Origin: Periplaneta americana
Lineage: Eukaryota > Arthropoda > Insecta > Blattodea > Blattidae
Length of the DNA: 64,000 nt
Direction of reading: 5' to 3'
NCBI RefSeq assembly: GCF_040183065.1
Contig: NC_091125.1
Span: 122,579,121-122,643,120, forward strand
Shown here: piece after piece, positions 21,101-31,384 of the stretch
Position numbering within the stretch: position 1 is the stretch's first letter
Layout: each line of letters starts with the position of its first letter
Made by a program: the position numbers and the translations under genes
The notes under the pieces: generated by a model
What the model was told of the DNA's origin: nothing
Seen by the model: the letters and a program-made list of their open reading frames with translations, nothing else
Databases searched by the model: none

Positions 21101-23446
21101 AATGAAATGCTTTATTGGGTATAACATAAGATGATACGTTAAGTTAGAGAACTCAATTCTATAAACATTTAGACAATAATAACGGTACGGTGATACTAAA
21201 GAAAATGGGAAATAAAGGAAGAAATGAAGGAAATAATATATAAAAGATAGTTGAAGAAAATACAAAGAAAAATAGAATGCAACAAAGAGAAAAAGAAAAA
21301 TCATGAGGTTAAAACTGATAGAAGCAAACAAGAAAGAAAGAAATGTACACGACAATAAATGAGAAATATAGAATGAAATATGAAATAAATGTAGGAATTA
21401 ATAAATTTACAACTAGTGCAGTTCCAATATATATATATCGATGGATTTCACTTTTATTATCCAGCTTAAGAACAAAATTATTTACTGAAGATAAAGGTTA
21501 AGGTAAAATGTATGATCCAATACTGAGCAAATTTTAAGACATGGTGATTCGCTGTAAAGATTAATAATACGGTTTCAAAAAAATATATCATTTTCCTTAG
21601 CACCCAGATGTTTTATTGGCAATGTCTCTTGTTTGAAAAGATGACCAGAACCTATGTTGAAATTCGTAATTAAAATCATTTTTACAGGTTAGTCCACCTC
21701 TCACATACAGTGCCAAAGTGCAACCAACTGTGCTGCCTGCAGACGGTGCTGAACCAGCGGGTGGAGCTACAAGTACTGCCATTGGATGGGGAAATGCTTG
21801 CGTAAGTACCCTATATTAACTATTCGTTGATAGTGTTTGTAATTTTCCTTATTGAAATATTGACGATATTCCAATGTCATTAATAAACGAAATTATTCTG
21901 TGGAAACTTTCTACACAGCTGCGTTACCACTGTAAATTTCATAAGATATTTCTAGGACCGAACCCTTCAGGTCTGTATCGTGTAGATATTCTCACTTACA
22001 GCATTTCCGTATGTGAACGGAAGGCCATTGTCCATTCCTTTCGTCATAGAGTGAGCTGTTTGTTTGATAGCAGTCTATTGGCCTTAATCTCCATTAAACA
22101 CTTTCGGTAAAATGTGCAATGCGTTCCCTTGGCAGTATTGTCTGATGGTAATTCTTACACAAAACGTATAATTTTCGTCTTGTGGTGATGGAATTCAACA
22201 AACTACTTTGACTTTCACTTTCTTCTGCTTGGTAGATTTGTTCAACATTTCACTGGCTAGGCGTCTTTCTAATCATTAGTGACTTACTATCCCACAAAAA
22301 CATTTCAACTGACATAGCTACAACTAGGCCAAAACAATTACGGTCTTACTAATAAATCTTTGTAATTTTTATAAGACAATTATGCAGAGTTAGGACAGAA
22401 AATGGTACTAATAAACCATGCATAAGCGCTGGATTTATAAGCAATGTGTAACTATATATGGGAAATGCTTTGCTGTAGTTATATACACGAAATCACCTGT
22501 TTGAGAGTTGTATACAAAGAAAAAATGGCCGCCAAACTAACAACTGTCCGTATAGATTGTCATTAAATAAAGAGCATAAAATAATTAAAATAATATTGCA
22601 GCAGCTGTACTCTTTGATCAAAATATAGCGTGGTAATCGATCATGCCCAGTTGTACTGTCGATACTTAGCGCTGCACATTAGAGCACACTACCGGATGAA
22701 ATAAAGAATCTCAGTTATTCTATTACTTTTCGTAATAAAATATTGAACAGTACATATTTATCGTGTTCTAGGAAGATACTTTTAAACACCAACTTATTCC
22801 AAATAACTTAATTACTTATTTAATGTAATCTTTCAGTATCAATGTCCTGGAATTCCTGACTTGCAAAAGGTCAGCCTCGTAGTATATTCACTTCAAGACT
22901 GTTTGTCCTACTATGGAGAAGGTCCCACTAATGACATGGTCTGCTCTGGAAAGCCAGAAAACCAACAAGGAATCTGTCAGGTAAGTGAACATATAATAAT
23001 TCAGTTTTTAATATACAACTCGTTAACAATCTCTGTTATGGTCGACTAAGGCCCTCTGACCAGCTAAGTAAAATCGATTACTTAGTTAAAATGGTTGGCA
23101 ATGGAAACAAACAAACACACATACACACACATACAAACACGCATACATACACCCATACATACGTACAATGACAAAGATTTCCACAAATCTCTGAATTCTG
23201 CGTTTACGCCTGTGTTTACATAACAGTACAGACAATGTCAAATTTTTCAGATTCCCAGCAAAAAACATTAATCATTTTAATGATCTTTTCGTATTTTTCC
23301 AGGGTGATTCTGGAGGTGCTCTCATAGTCGACGGTGTCCAGATCGGTATCACGTCTTGGTCAGGACTTCCTTGTGCTTCAGCTCCAGGCGTTTGGACAAA
23401 GATTTCTCATTATAGAGACTGGATCAGGCAGAGAAGTGGTGTGTAA
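13457..23446 (+). CDS. Secreted S1A serine protease zymogen, gene 1 (7 exons, 257 aa)
   Basis: Coding exons: 13457-13505, 15956-16047, 16696-16784, 19177-19318, 21688-21801, 22837-22980, 23303-23446; all introns are GT-AG and join to 257 codons plus TAA. Residues 1-17 ([17 protein letters not shown]) are a signal peptide encoded by exon 1. A 15-residue prosegment ends in NIR, then the mature chain starts [15 protein letters not shown] at residue 33, so activation needs a trypsin-like cut. The triad is H73 (LTAAHC), D119 (NNDVAVV) and S213 (QGDSGG). S1 pocket: G207, S230 and G239 at chymotrypsin positions 189, 216 and 226. Gly replaces trypsin's Asp189, so chymotrypsin-, elastase- or collagenase-like cleavage is expected. 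Eight mature-chain Cys include an unusual CYQC (C162, C165). Likely an extracellular digestive-tract enzyme; site of expression is inference. Confidence 0.92.
13506..15955 (+). other. Intron 1 of protease gene 1
   Basis: GTAAGT to TTTTCAG, phase 1. Besides the palindromic MITE at 14373-14568 I see no recognisable element. A GC-richer stretch (15130-15560) without clear identity may be another degraded repeat. Its minus-strand 77-codon frame has no domain. Confidence 0.7.
14373..14568. mobile_element. 196-bp near-palindromic MITE with TA duplication
   Basis: GGGGAGAGTCGGGTAGTATC on the left is matched by its near-complement at the right, with TA on both sides (14371-14372, 14569-14570). Inversion continues inward (GTTTCTTTCATCTACC against GGTAGATGAAAGAAAC, then GTTACGTTTCT against AGAAACGTAAC), leaving only a small loop. 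The whole element would fold as one long hairpin. Tc1/mariner-derived by its TA site. Confidence 0.88.
16048..16695 (+). other. Intron 2 of protease gene 1
   Basis: GTCAGA to GCCTACAG, phase 0. Collinear at both ends with gene 2 intron 2, which is longer by an about 950-base insertion. No repeat or gene recognised here. Confidence 0.7.
16920..17663 (+). mobile_element. LINE 3' end with coding relic and (TTA)n tails
   Basis: The frame at 16937-17100 reads [20 protein letters not shown] then [15 protein letters not shown], the C-terminal signature of Jockey/CR1-like RT polyproteins. A 3' UTR follows, interrupted by a (TTA)n run (17117-17185) and ending GAGTGGAAGAGAAGGCCTGA...GGAAAATAAAATTATTATT. 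The (TTA)n tail runs to 17663. Gene 2 intron 3 lacks it, so it inserted after the duplication. Confidence 0.7.
17664..17833 (+). mobile_element. Chimeric SINE head / LINE tail with (TTA)n
   Basis: A SINE family A head (GGGCGGCCGAGTAGCTCAGT) runs at TTGGCC directly into the LINE 3' terminus (TGATGGCCTTAACTCTGCCA) and then a long (TTA)n run (17725-17833). This is a template-switch or recombination product joining the two families at a shared short sequence. Confidence 0.65.
17834..18162 (+). mobile_element. SINE family A, full-length, with (TTA)n tail
   Basis: The tRNA-like head has an A box (TAGCTCAGTTGGTAGAGC) and a B box (GGGGTTCGATCCCAGG). The body has CAGGATTTTTTCTCGTTGCC and AAAGCATGGGGCTCTACCTC. 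The 3' end TACCTTTACCTTTTT leads into (TTA)n. The tail resembles that of the neighbouring LINE, suggesting that LINE supplies the reverse transcriptase. The 218-codon frame across it is a repeat translation. Confidence 0.88.
18285..18358 (-). mobile_element. Old tRNA-like SINE relic shared by both units
   Basis: On the minus strand CCTAGGTAGCTCATTTG is followed by CCCGGATTCAAATCCCGG, giving A-box- and B-box-like elements about 45 bases apart. The paralogous relic lies at 45435-45512 in gene 2 intron 3, so insertion predates the duplication. It does not form a convincing functional tRNA. Confidence 0.5.
18360..19176 (+). other. 3' part of intron 3, protease gene 1
   Basis: AT-rich unique sequence collinear with 45515-45640 and 46255-46923 of unit 2, ending ATTGTAG before exon 4. 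I see no element in it. Confidence 0.6.
19636..20175. repeat. Degenerate 36-bp minisatellite in intron 4 of protease gene 1
   Basis: About 15 tandem units of consensus TTTTGCGATACTATAAAAAT followed by AAAAACCATGGAAATG. The 36-bp period is a multiple of three, so open frames appear on both strands (for example 19792-20202 minus, 19922-20161 plus); they are artefacts. Gene 2 intron 4 has no such array. Confidence 0.9.
20591..20842. mobile_element. 252-bp MITE with 7-bp target duplication, copy 1
   Basis: Terminal inverted repeats start CCTAGATCATATATG and, from the other end, CCTAGACCATATGTA. GTTTTAA flanks both sides (20584-20590 and 20843-20849). Gene 2 intron 4 carries a probable empty site (CACCTTAAGCATGCCC near 48072). 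A second copy with another perfect 7-bp duplication is at 56557-56809. No coding capacity. Confidence 0.88.
20850..21687 (+). other. 3' part of intron 4, protease gene 1
   Basis: Collinear with 48075-48963 of gene 2 (shared purine-rich AAAGGAAGAAATGAAGG-like stretch and the acceptor region). No gene or element recognised. Confidence 0.6.
21802..22836 (+). other. Intron 5 of protease gene 1
   Basis: GTAAGT to CTTTCAG, phase 0. I recognise no repeat or coding sequence. The paralogous intron 49078-50330 holds a palindromic MITE not present here. Confidence 0.6.
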
Positions 23447-23487
23447 TATGGAAAGCATGTACTGCGATATACTGTTACATAAGCTAT

Positions 23488-23493
23488 AATAAA
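23488..23493 (+). terminator. Polyadenylation signal, protease gene 1
   Basis: AATAAA 42 bases after the stop codon. The second gene has it at a comparable place (53049-53054), so both messages should have very short 3' UTRs. Confidence 0.75.
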
Positions 23494-23715
23494 TGCAATT
23501 CAAATGATTAATTTGAAGTATACTTATTCAATATTACAGCACACAACCTCACAAAAACCCAATTATCCAATTGTTTCCAGTTTCCAGATCGATTTAATTT
23601 CGGATTGACTGAAAAAACCAGTTGTACAACTTATGTTTCTTAGGCTACTGAAAGAATGCCACATAGGAACGAAAACCAAATCAGAAAATAAAATAAATAA
23701 CCATAGCATCAATGA

Positions 23716-23837
23716 TGATCTCCAGATATCGATCAAATTCCAGAAGAATTAATACAAGAGGGTGGAAGCGTATTATCTAGCGAAATTTATAATCTTGCAC
23801 TTGCTATTTGGGAAAAGGAAATTGTGACAGAACAATG
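23716..23837 (+). pseudogene. RTE-like RT relic, 5' piece of an interrupted copy
   Basis: The frame gives SPDIDQIPEELIQEGGSVLS then EIYNLALAIWEKEI, matching the same region of the intact ORF at the window start (SPGIDQIPAELIQEGGSALY). It stops at GAACAATG, exactly where the 3.2-kb transposon begins; the match resumes at 27041. Confidence 0.88.
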
Positions 23838-26800
23838 CGTCCGCTGGCGATCAAATCCTCGTAACTCCAAAATTGAAAATTTTACAGGAGAAAGAAATAA
23901 TGTTACTGTGACTGTGTTTTTGAAACAAAATCGATGTGGTTTTGAATATAGCAACCGAAATGTGATACATTAAATGTACGATAGCAGTATATACTGCAAA
24001 TTATATACATTTGTGTGTGGTGGAGTTACGGGTTTTTGTTACTGGTTAGGACTTTGGATTTACGTGGTTTCTACTAAATGAACACACTTCTTTCGTATAT
24101 TTTATGTTCTTTTAAGTGATCTCAATAGTTGTTCACAACTACATGGATGCCAAATTAGTAAGTGACTACACTTAAGTGGAATACAGGCATGTTTGTATAT
24201 TTTATGACAAATTTAACGTCGATAAAAATGAATACAAACTTTACAGATAACCATTATACAAACTGTTAAAAAAAATTGACATAAACGATGTAAAGACAAC
24301 TTTAATTTTTAATTTCTCAATTTTATAAATATTTCTGTTGTTCGTTGTGTTGGGATTTATACAAAATTTTATACTTTCCACTAAACTGGAAGAAAATGTC
24401 TGCTGAGGTTTTGTAGGAAGTCGTAGAATACATTGAAATCATGGGGCATAATTTTATTTATTTACTGCAAGTAGGTGAGAATTTGTATAAAGCTGTGGTA
24501 CAGACATATTTTCTCTGTTCTTTGGCATCCTTTTAGAAATAATGCTCCATGCACAATTCAAATTAAATTTATATTCAATAATTATTCCCGAATTGTCGGC
24601 GACAGTTGGGTCTCCTGGTTTTGAAATAAGTCCAATGGAACTTCGAAACTTTACTACATACTTTGAAGAAGTCATGGTGAAGATATTACATTATGTATGG
24701 CTAATTTTTTGTCTGGCAGTTTTGCATGCTTCAACATACACTGCAGGTGTAAATTTAGCTGTTGCTTAATTTTCTTTCTATTGTAGAGTGAACAGAATCA
24801 CACTTCATTTGATTGTAACCTATCTCAAGAAACTCCTGAACAATTCTCATGGTTAAGGCTATTAAATCATTTGCCAAAATACTATTTCTGTTTTGGTAAG
24901 TACATTCATCACTATACAAAATTACTTCATCTTCAGGTACTTTTTTGTAAATAAAACTCACTATTATACTGGTAAATTAATTAGAATTTAGTCTATCTTC
25001 AACCTCATGCCATCGATAACAAAATACATCTTTTCATTGTGAATCAAACAGTGTAAAGTTATGCAGTTTCAGTTTCGTCTTAATGGTACAGAGCTGAGTC
25101 ATGGAGAGATACGCACAGAAGTACAGCCTGCAAGTCAATAGTCAGTACTTTTTTAATGTCTTTTTTGTCTGCTTCCTTAGACTTTCTTGCTTCATATTTT
25201 CTAAGAATATGATAGTAATATTTTTCATCATCAACATTTCCTGCATCACGAGAGCAGCACAAATGACAGTGTTTTTTTATGTGAAAATAGACTTAAATTT
25301 TGTTCCTCAAACACATACATAAATATATTTATTGAAGTCTGTGATTTTTTTCTGTATAGAATGTCTCGTCTCATGTTCTTTGTAGAGGGCAGCTTTACTC
25401 TGCCAATTTGGTTCAAAATATAGCCTATTTTTCTGGAAGTAGTTTGGCAATGACAGAACTCCAATTTTGGCAGCTCAGATAAAGTTGAGAAGTATTCATT
25501 CTTAAGTTATTACCTTTTTTTTTCTTTTACTATTAACAGCTTCTTTGGTTTGATGGTAGATTTAGAATTAGCTTAGGTCCCATTTCTTACAGAGCATTCC
25601 TCTATGGAAAATATGTTAAGAAACATGATCTTGCAGACTTTTTGTATTTTACTGTCAATGAAAAATAATTGTGCATAGTATAAAATCGATTTGATTATTT
25701 TGAATTTCCCCTTCGACGCTGAAGTGGAATACAATCTACAAGCCCTATTACAAACACCTTTTTTTCTCCCATGGCAGATTAGTCCAAAAATTATCGAAAA
25801 TTGTCTTTTGTTGATTTTCTGAAATTATTTTACAAATCCTACTTTTTGCATTACAAGAATATTTCTTTCTACTTCATATCTCCATTTTCTGCCTCATCTT
25901 CCTTCCATGTGATTTAGTTCTTTCATTCGTTGTTTCTTGTTGACTGTCAGTTTCCATTAGCCGTATCCTGATTTCTTATATAAGTATTAAGTTCTGCCAC
26001 TTTATTGCTAATAGTAAATGAAAAAAAAAATATTGTTTCATTACCATTTCAACAAACCATAACAAAATAATGTATACCAATGCAGCAACAATTAATTTCA
26101 AGTGTCACTCACTTGTCTCTCCATTTGCGTTTCCTGATTCACTTTCGTTCTAAAAGCTATTATTTTTGACATATAGTGTTCATCACAACTACTGTCAGTG
26201 GATTCCTCTTCACTGCTGTAAGTCATATCAGCCTTAGTATTACTACTGAGTTTAACGGAGATATTAGATATTGTGATACCTTTAACAGGATTTTTTGCAA
26301 TATCTCCACAGAGTGCAGACTAATTGCTAAAGTGTTGTGATCTGTAACACCGAAGTTTACAGAGGAACCATAATAATGGTGTTTAATATTTATCTTGTTC
26401 TAAATAAAAATAATGTAATTAAAGCATTTAACTATTTACTTATTCATTCATTCATTTATTATTTAATTATGTATTTATTTATTCATCTCTTAGGCCTAAT
26501 AAAAGCGCCATTTCAGTTCCCTTTATTACATCACATTAAAATAATCCTACTAACCTGAAATGACTTCGAAATTCTGCGTATTATTTCCATATAGTGCAGG
26601 AACAATTTCTGAACTGTTGTATTCTGTAACACCGAAGTTAACAGCAGATTATTCTCATACTGATCATTTGACATAGCATATTTTTAACGTAGCATCAGTC
26701 ACAATGCCTCTTATGTCAGTTTCAGTCTGCCAATAATCAATCAGCATGGGTATTTAAAACCTCGTAATATCCCACCCAATGGAGTTCCGAGCTTTTGAGT

Positions 26801-27040
26801 CTGAGATTAAAAGCAGTGGAAACCTCGTGATTCCAGTCTGCTGGAGATCCGAGGTTTTGAGTCTGAGATTAAAGGCTAAGGAGATACGAGGTCTTTGTAA
26901 TTGGTCAGTAGATGGCTTCTGTAAGATTTGGAGTCACAATTCTTTAATAGAACATGGGAAATATTATTTGTTGCCAGGTAATGGCAAAAAACCGATTTTA
27001 CTTGTAAATGGTGTTACGAGGTTTTGATCGCCGACCGACG
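23838..27040. mobile_element. 3.2-kb TIR transposon, 4-bp target duplication, superfamily uncertain
   Basis: Left end CGTCCGCTGGCGATCAAATC and right end, read inverted, CGTCGGTCGGCGATCAAAAC; over 31 bases they match at 26. AATG is duplicated on both sides (23834-23837, 27041-27044) and the interrupted RTE copy joins seamlessly across it, proving the borders. Subterminal copies of CCTCGTA-type motifs recur at the right end, and 26779-26812 is repeated at 26843-26876. The minus strand holds a decayed transposase-like frame. A 4-bp AATG duplication with CGTC ends fits none of the common superfamilies I know. Confidence 0.88.
24390..26270 (-). pseudogene. Decayed transposase-like gene of the 3.2-kb element (DUF7869-like)
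   Basis: Read 26270 to 24390: an acidic N-terminal piece (EESTDSSCDEHYMSKIIAF), then RRDILYRKKSQTSIN, then DDEKYYYHILRKYEARKSKE, then MSFIYKKVPEDEVILYSDEC followed by TYQNRNSILANDLIAL and MKCDSVHSTIERK. The YSD-x-C-x-x-QNRN and MECDS-H-AIE-like motifs are those of an uncharacterised RNase H-like domain I know as DUF7869, common in repetitive insect and aquatic-animal proteins. Several stops and frameshifts separate the pieces, so it is a pseudogene. Acidic residues in YSDEC and MKCDSVH are candidate catalytic residues (inference). Assignment rests on motif memory only. Confidence 0.55.
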
Positions 27041-27842
27041 AATGGAAGGAGTCCATAATCGTACCTATCTTTAAGAAGGGGGACAAGACTAACTGTAGTA
27101 ACTTTCGAGGAATATCACTTTTGTTGACGTCGTACAAAATTTTGTCCAATATTCTTTTGAGAAGATTAAATCCATATGTAGATGAAATTATTGGGGATCA
27201 TCAGTGTGGTCTTAGGCGTAATAGATCAACTATTGATCAGATATTTTTTATTCGACAGATAATGGAGAAAAAATGGGAGTATAAGGGTACAGTGCATCAG
27301 TTATTCATAGATTTCAAAAAGGCATATCACTCGGTTAAGAGAGAAGTTTTATATGATATTCTTATTGAATTTGATATTTCCAAGAAACTAGTTCGATTAA
27401 TTAAAATGTGTCTCAGTGAAACGTACAGCAGAGTCCGTATAGGTCAGTTTCTGTCAGATGCGTTCTAATTTACTGTGGGCTAAACCAAGGAGATGCACTA
27501 TCACCTTTACTTTTTAACTTTGCTATAGATTATGCCATTATGAAAGTTCAGGATAACAGAGAGGGTTGGAATTGAACGGGTTACATCAGCTGCTTGTCTA
27601 TGCGGATGACGTGAATATGTTAGGAGAAAATCCACTAACGATTAGGGAAAATATGGGAATTTTACTTGAAGCAGGTAAAGAGATAGGTTTGGACGTAAAT
27701 CCCGAAAAGATAAAGTATATGATTACGTCTCGTGACGAGAATATTGTACCAAATGGAAATATAAAAATTGGAAATTTATCCCTTGAAGAGGTGGAAAAAT
27801 TCAAATACCTGGGAGCAACAAATGTAAATGATGCAAATCAAG
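27041..27842 (+). pseudogene. RTE-like RT relic, 3' piece
   Basis: Continues from 23837: SIIVPIFKKGDKTNCSNFRG, DHQCGLRRNRSTIDQI, FIDFKKAYHSVKRE, a stop after FLSDAF (27466-27468), then the motif C box YADD in LVYADDVNMLGENPL and EEVEKFKYLGATNVND. The second Asp of motif A has become His (AYD to AYH) and the frame is broken, so it is dead. It ends near 27842, where a SINE-like tail and a hAT element follow. Confidence 0.88.
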
Positions 27843-27850
27843 CTTTCAGG

Positions 27851-29477
27851 CAGTGGCGGCTCGTGAACTTGTGGACTGGGGGAGCTGCAGTAGATTTTGG
27901 TACATACAAATTTCACTTCTTGATATCATTACTAATAAGTGTAGGACAAAAATAAATGCACTACATATCGAAAAATCAAAACTTCCTGACTTAGTTGGGA
28001 GATGTCTGTGGCATCATTTGCCATAATCGCTAAAAAAATTAATACTATCGATTTCAGTCTGAATTTCAGATCGGCAGGCACTCAACATGCAATCTACCAG
28101 TTCATTCTGAATTGTTTTAGAACTACCTTTAAACAGTGGCATGTTCCAAATGATTTTTGAGAGGCTCGTTTAGATTACTCACGAACTGTAGCAACCCACG
28201 AAATACACAGGGTTCTTCGAATAGTTTTTTCATCATGTTCCCTAAGGGGAGTTCATACTGGCCACAAAATTTGATAAATCAATACTTTTTTAAATAATTT
28301 CACGATTTTTTCACACTTCTTGATTACGTTTGAGAATGTTTGTTCTGTTCTCTTCACATAACTGCGCAAAATATTACTTTTGCCTAACATAGCCAATGAA
28401 ACAACATTTTTCAGGTGAGACTGCGAAGATTCGTGCTTTTCAATTTTTAAGGGCAAATGTCCTAAATCTGTCACACCACTCCTAGTCTAGCAGCATCACC
28501 ACCGAAGAGGAGCCAAGGAAAACAAAATACTGAATTTTTTTGTCCATATCCACGTAACCACAAATGCTTAGCGTAAATTTAATTGTTATTCTTCCTTACA
28601 TAAATGCACTATTTCGGCTGGATGAAGCTTGAGTAAGATTTAAGTCGGGTAACGGACGACTCTTTAATTTCATTTCATTACATCAATCTTCTCTGCAAAG
28701 GAAAGTTGAGAAAAATAAAATTAATATTCTGTAATTCACACACACTCATGCTTGCACATTTGCACTGGTTAAGTTACGATACTAAGACGTCACACCAAAG
28801 CAACACTCAAATATAATGATGGCCAACAATATTCTAAAACTGGAAAAGAAGTATCTTTCATATTTTACGTGCTATGTTAAAAGGATTCTACTCGTGTAAT
28901 CATTTTGAGTTAAGGCAAATATTAAGTTCTGCTGGAGACTGGATATATACGTAATAATAAGGCAAAAGAGAATATTAATTTCGTTATATTAACTCGATAA
29001 GATTCTACAAGAATAAGTATGTCAAGAGAAAATAAAAATGTTGTCATTAAGTTTCAAGCGAATAGAGAATCCATTTGACGCAGCATTACAATAGCGGTGT
29101 GGGAGGGGAGGAAAGATCTTCCCTTGTCGCCTGGCTCTGCAAGCCACTGCATCGAAATATGGGTTTTAAACGGCGGCCGTTTCCCTCTGCTTCCCTTCAC
29201 CTCTCTACCCCTTGACCGAGCAAGACACTCTCTATGAGCTGTCTCACCCTGCAGATCCCAGGACGACTTTGAATGCAGTGTCAATTCCAGTACAGTCGAC
29301 GCGCAAAAAGATTATGCGTAAGGTAATAGTACATTTTCCCGGCCAGATGAAATATAAAGCAATTTACCAATAAAAGCTGTAAAAATTCTTCTACAAGTTA
29401 AAATAAATATTATTTTTATTTTCCTGTTAAATCAGGTGTGCTGCAGGTCCGCAGCGCTTATGGACGAGCCGCCCCTA
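27851..29477. mobile_element. hAT-superfamily transposon with 8-bp target duplication
   Basis: Left CAGTGGCGGCTCGTGA, right end inverted TAGGGGCGGCTCGTCC, flanked by perfect CTTTCAGG on both sides (27843-27850, 29478-29485). The 8-bp duplication and CAG-N-GGCGG ends define hAT. A decayed ZMYM1/TTF-type hAT transposase is on the minus strand at the left. Its left end resembles that of the non-autonomous element at 42113. Confidence 0.9.
27880..28500 (-). pseudogene. hAT transposase N-terminal relic (ZMYM1-like)
   Basis: Read from 28474 down: TDLGHLPLKIEKHESSQSHL, then VVSLAMLGKSNILRSYVKRT, then, past stops and shifts, YELPLREHDEKTIRR and MANDATDISQLS. This is the order of the TTF-type zinc-finger-adjacent region and RNase H entry of ZMYM1-like hAT proteins (usual forms: HExSxxH, LRGHDE, DExTD). 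The first catalytic box now reads NDATD. The C-terminal dimerisation part is missing. Not functional. Confidence 0.7.
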
Positions 29478-29485
29478 CTTTCAGG

Positions 29486-29602
29486 TATAACTCCCTGTAA
29501 AGTTTATTTGAATAAATTCGAGGGAAAAATTCTTCCGGGCCAAACCGGGGACATTTGGTCGAACGTGCCAAGCTCTACCAACTGAGCTACCCGGGAACTC
29601 TA
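29486..29602 (-). mobile_element. tRNA-derived SINE, minus strand, interrupted at its tail by the hAT element
   Basis: The minus-strand head CCCGGGTAGCTCAGTTGG with a B-box-like GTTCGACCAAATG and a body ending TTTACAGGGAGTTATACCTG abuts the hAT target duplication, and a few tail bases appear left of the hAT near 27830-27850. Order of events would be RTE, SINE, then hAT. The SINE family differs from A and B. Confidence 0.5.
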
Positions 29603-30403
29603 CCAGACACCGATCCAATTTTTCCCTCTATATCCACAGACCTCAAAGTGGGCTGACAACCGTCAAGCAACCAACATTGAGTGCACACTAACTCTGTGTG
29701 ACTTAACAGGAAAAACCGAGTGGTGAATAAATTTTCAGTAATAAGCCTAAATATCATGTGATCATTTGCAACTAAAACTGACTCATAGATTCTGTACATG
29801 TGATTGATCTTCTGGCTGATATGTACAGTTGTCAAAAGAAAAAGTGGCCGCTCTCCTGAAACAAAGTTCCCTTCGGGTATCTTCGCTACAATTCGGAGAC
29901 AGGCGATGTTACATGTTGTTGGACCACGTTGCCTGTTATCTACAGTTATAATTGAAGTATTCTGTGTGTTATTCGATAGCATAATGGTAGCGTTCTGGCC
30001 TCTTATTCGTGAGCTCCTGCGTTCGACTACAACCTCGTGCTTTTTATGTTATTTTTTGTTTTGTTTTTGAGAGAGACAAACTATACATAATGGCTCCTTT
30101 CTCTTTTACGATTATTTTAGTAATTAACATCAGGTTCATCAATATATTATGCCATGACTTTATCATTATGATACTGTGGCTGCAAATGGAAAGAAAAAAG
30201 ATTTTATTCTCAATAAAAATATCTTTCGTGGCATAAACAAAACAAATTTACTGGTGTCGGCCTTGAAACATTCAAACAATTAAGTGTTCAAAAAACAAAA
30301 CAAAAATCCACAATTCAATATTTAGTCTATCTTCCTTTTATCTCGATCATCTTGCAGTCGAGTGGGCATGGAATCGACTAGTCTTTGCAAATAGCGACTG
30401 TTC
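29603..30403. other. Spacer with possible tRNA-like relic, otherwise unassigned
   Basis: A tRNA-like run (AGCATAATGGTAGCGTTCTG to CTGCGTTCGACTAC, about 29978-30033) may be the head of a degraded SINE. The 131-codon minus and 88-codon plus frames here have no recognisable domain and I treat them as chance. Confidence 0.4.
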
Positions 30404-30905
30404 TTAGACACGATATTCCAGGTATTCTGAACATACATAGGCTACATAAGTGTTCTGCCCATGGGCAGGTCTTTCATTGGAAACCCAGCAATCTCCAATC
30501 TTTCCTATTTTCTGCCTTCCTCTTAGTCTCCGCGTATGATCACATATCCTAATGTCGTCTATTATTCTTTTCAACCAGAGACCCAACCAATTCCTTTTTC
30601 TCTCTCTAATCAGTTTCAGCATCATTCTTTCTTCACTCACTTTTTCAAACACAATTTTATTTCTTATTCTGTCTGTCCACTTCACACGCACCGTTCTTCT
30701 CCACATCCACATTTCAAATGCTTCAATTCGTTTCTCTTCATTTCGTCGTAATGTCCATGTTCCTTCCCCAAACAATGCCACACTCCACACAAAGCACTTC
30801 ACTAGTCTCTTCCTTAGTTCTTTTTCCAGAGGTCCTCAGAAGATCCTTCTTCTTCTATTAAAAGCCTCCTTTGTTTATGTTTGCAGTTTTTCTTGGGAAG
30901 GATAG
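30404..30905 (-). pseudogene. Non-LTR reverse transcriptase C-terminal relic
   Basis: The minus frame reads KCFVWSVALFGEGTWTLRRN then IEAFEMWMWRRTVRVKWTDR then ERMMLKLIRERKRNWLGLWL, the C-terminal domain found after the RT of RTE-like elements (usual forms: YGCETWT, EAFExWxWRRM, W-x-GHxxR). Upstream polymerase motifs are absent and the GH pair reads GL. It is a truncated remnant about 130 codons long. Confidence 0.75.
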
Positions 30906-31201
30906 GCCTAAATGCGGTAACATCCCGTTGCTTTCCGCACACCACTATCTCTTTCGCATCTTATTAGATTCCAGGGGGCCCGAGCGTGGAGATGAGGAGA
31001 GTGGATTTGACTAATTGGGCCATCCGGACTTCACCGAAAGTCACGGCAAGAGTTAAATATTAGTTCTATCAGGATGTTTGACCCGATCAGAGACCGAGAA
31101 ATCCCAATTAGCCTTTGCCCCCCGCATCCTGGACTAGCTTCTACGAATCATCAGAAAATCTTGGATTGTGATTGGGCCAATTTTTCCGAAAATGTTTCCA
31201 C

Positions 31202-31290
31202 ACTTTTGTCCTCGTAGCTCAGCGGACGAACGTCGGAATTTAGATGTCAACGTCTCAGGTTCAATTCCTCATTACTCCTTTTCATTTTAT
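31202..31290 (+). mobile_element. tRNA-like SINE head
   Basis: CCTCGTAGCTCAGCGGACGA is followed 40 bases on by CAGGTTCAATTCCTC, A-box and B-box spacing of a tRNA-derived SINE. The arms do not pair well enough for a tRNA gene. Confidence 0.45.
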
Positions 31291-31384
31291 TGTGGTTCAA
31301 GATAGTATAATGTAATAATACAAAAAGAAAAACTAATACCAGTATTATGCAACTGGATTTTTCCAAACCTAATATTAAATTTAT

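Larger units (their letters stand above)
2331..23720 (+). repeat. Segmental duplication unit 1 (contains protease gene 1)
   Basis: Long stretches align with unit 2 (about 35404-55960) in the same order and orientation: 2341-3545 with 35825-36980, 6610-7070 with 38090-38830, 10480-11240 with 38850-39620, 12540-13440 with 40670-41400, then every exon and much intron sequence, and the 3' flank to 23700 with 53050-55960. Identity by eye is roughly 80-90% outside exons. Copy-specific transposons interrupt the alignment. The left limit lies beyond the RTE insertion and probably outside the window. Confidence 0.85.

Noticed and set aside
29587-29982. 131-codon minus-strand gene
   Set aside because: No domain, no splice or promoter support, and it overlaps a SINE head.
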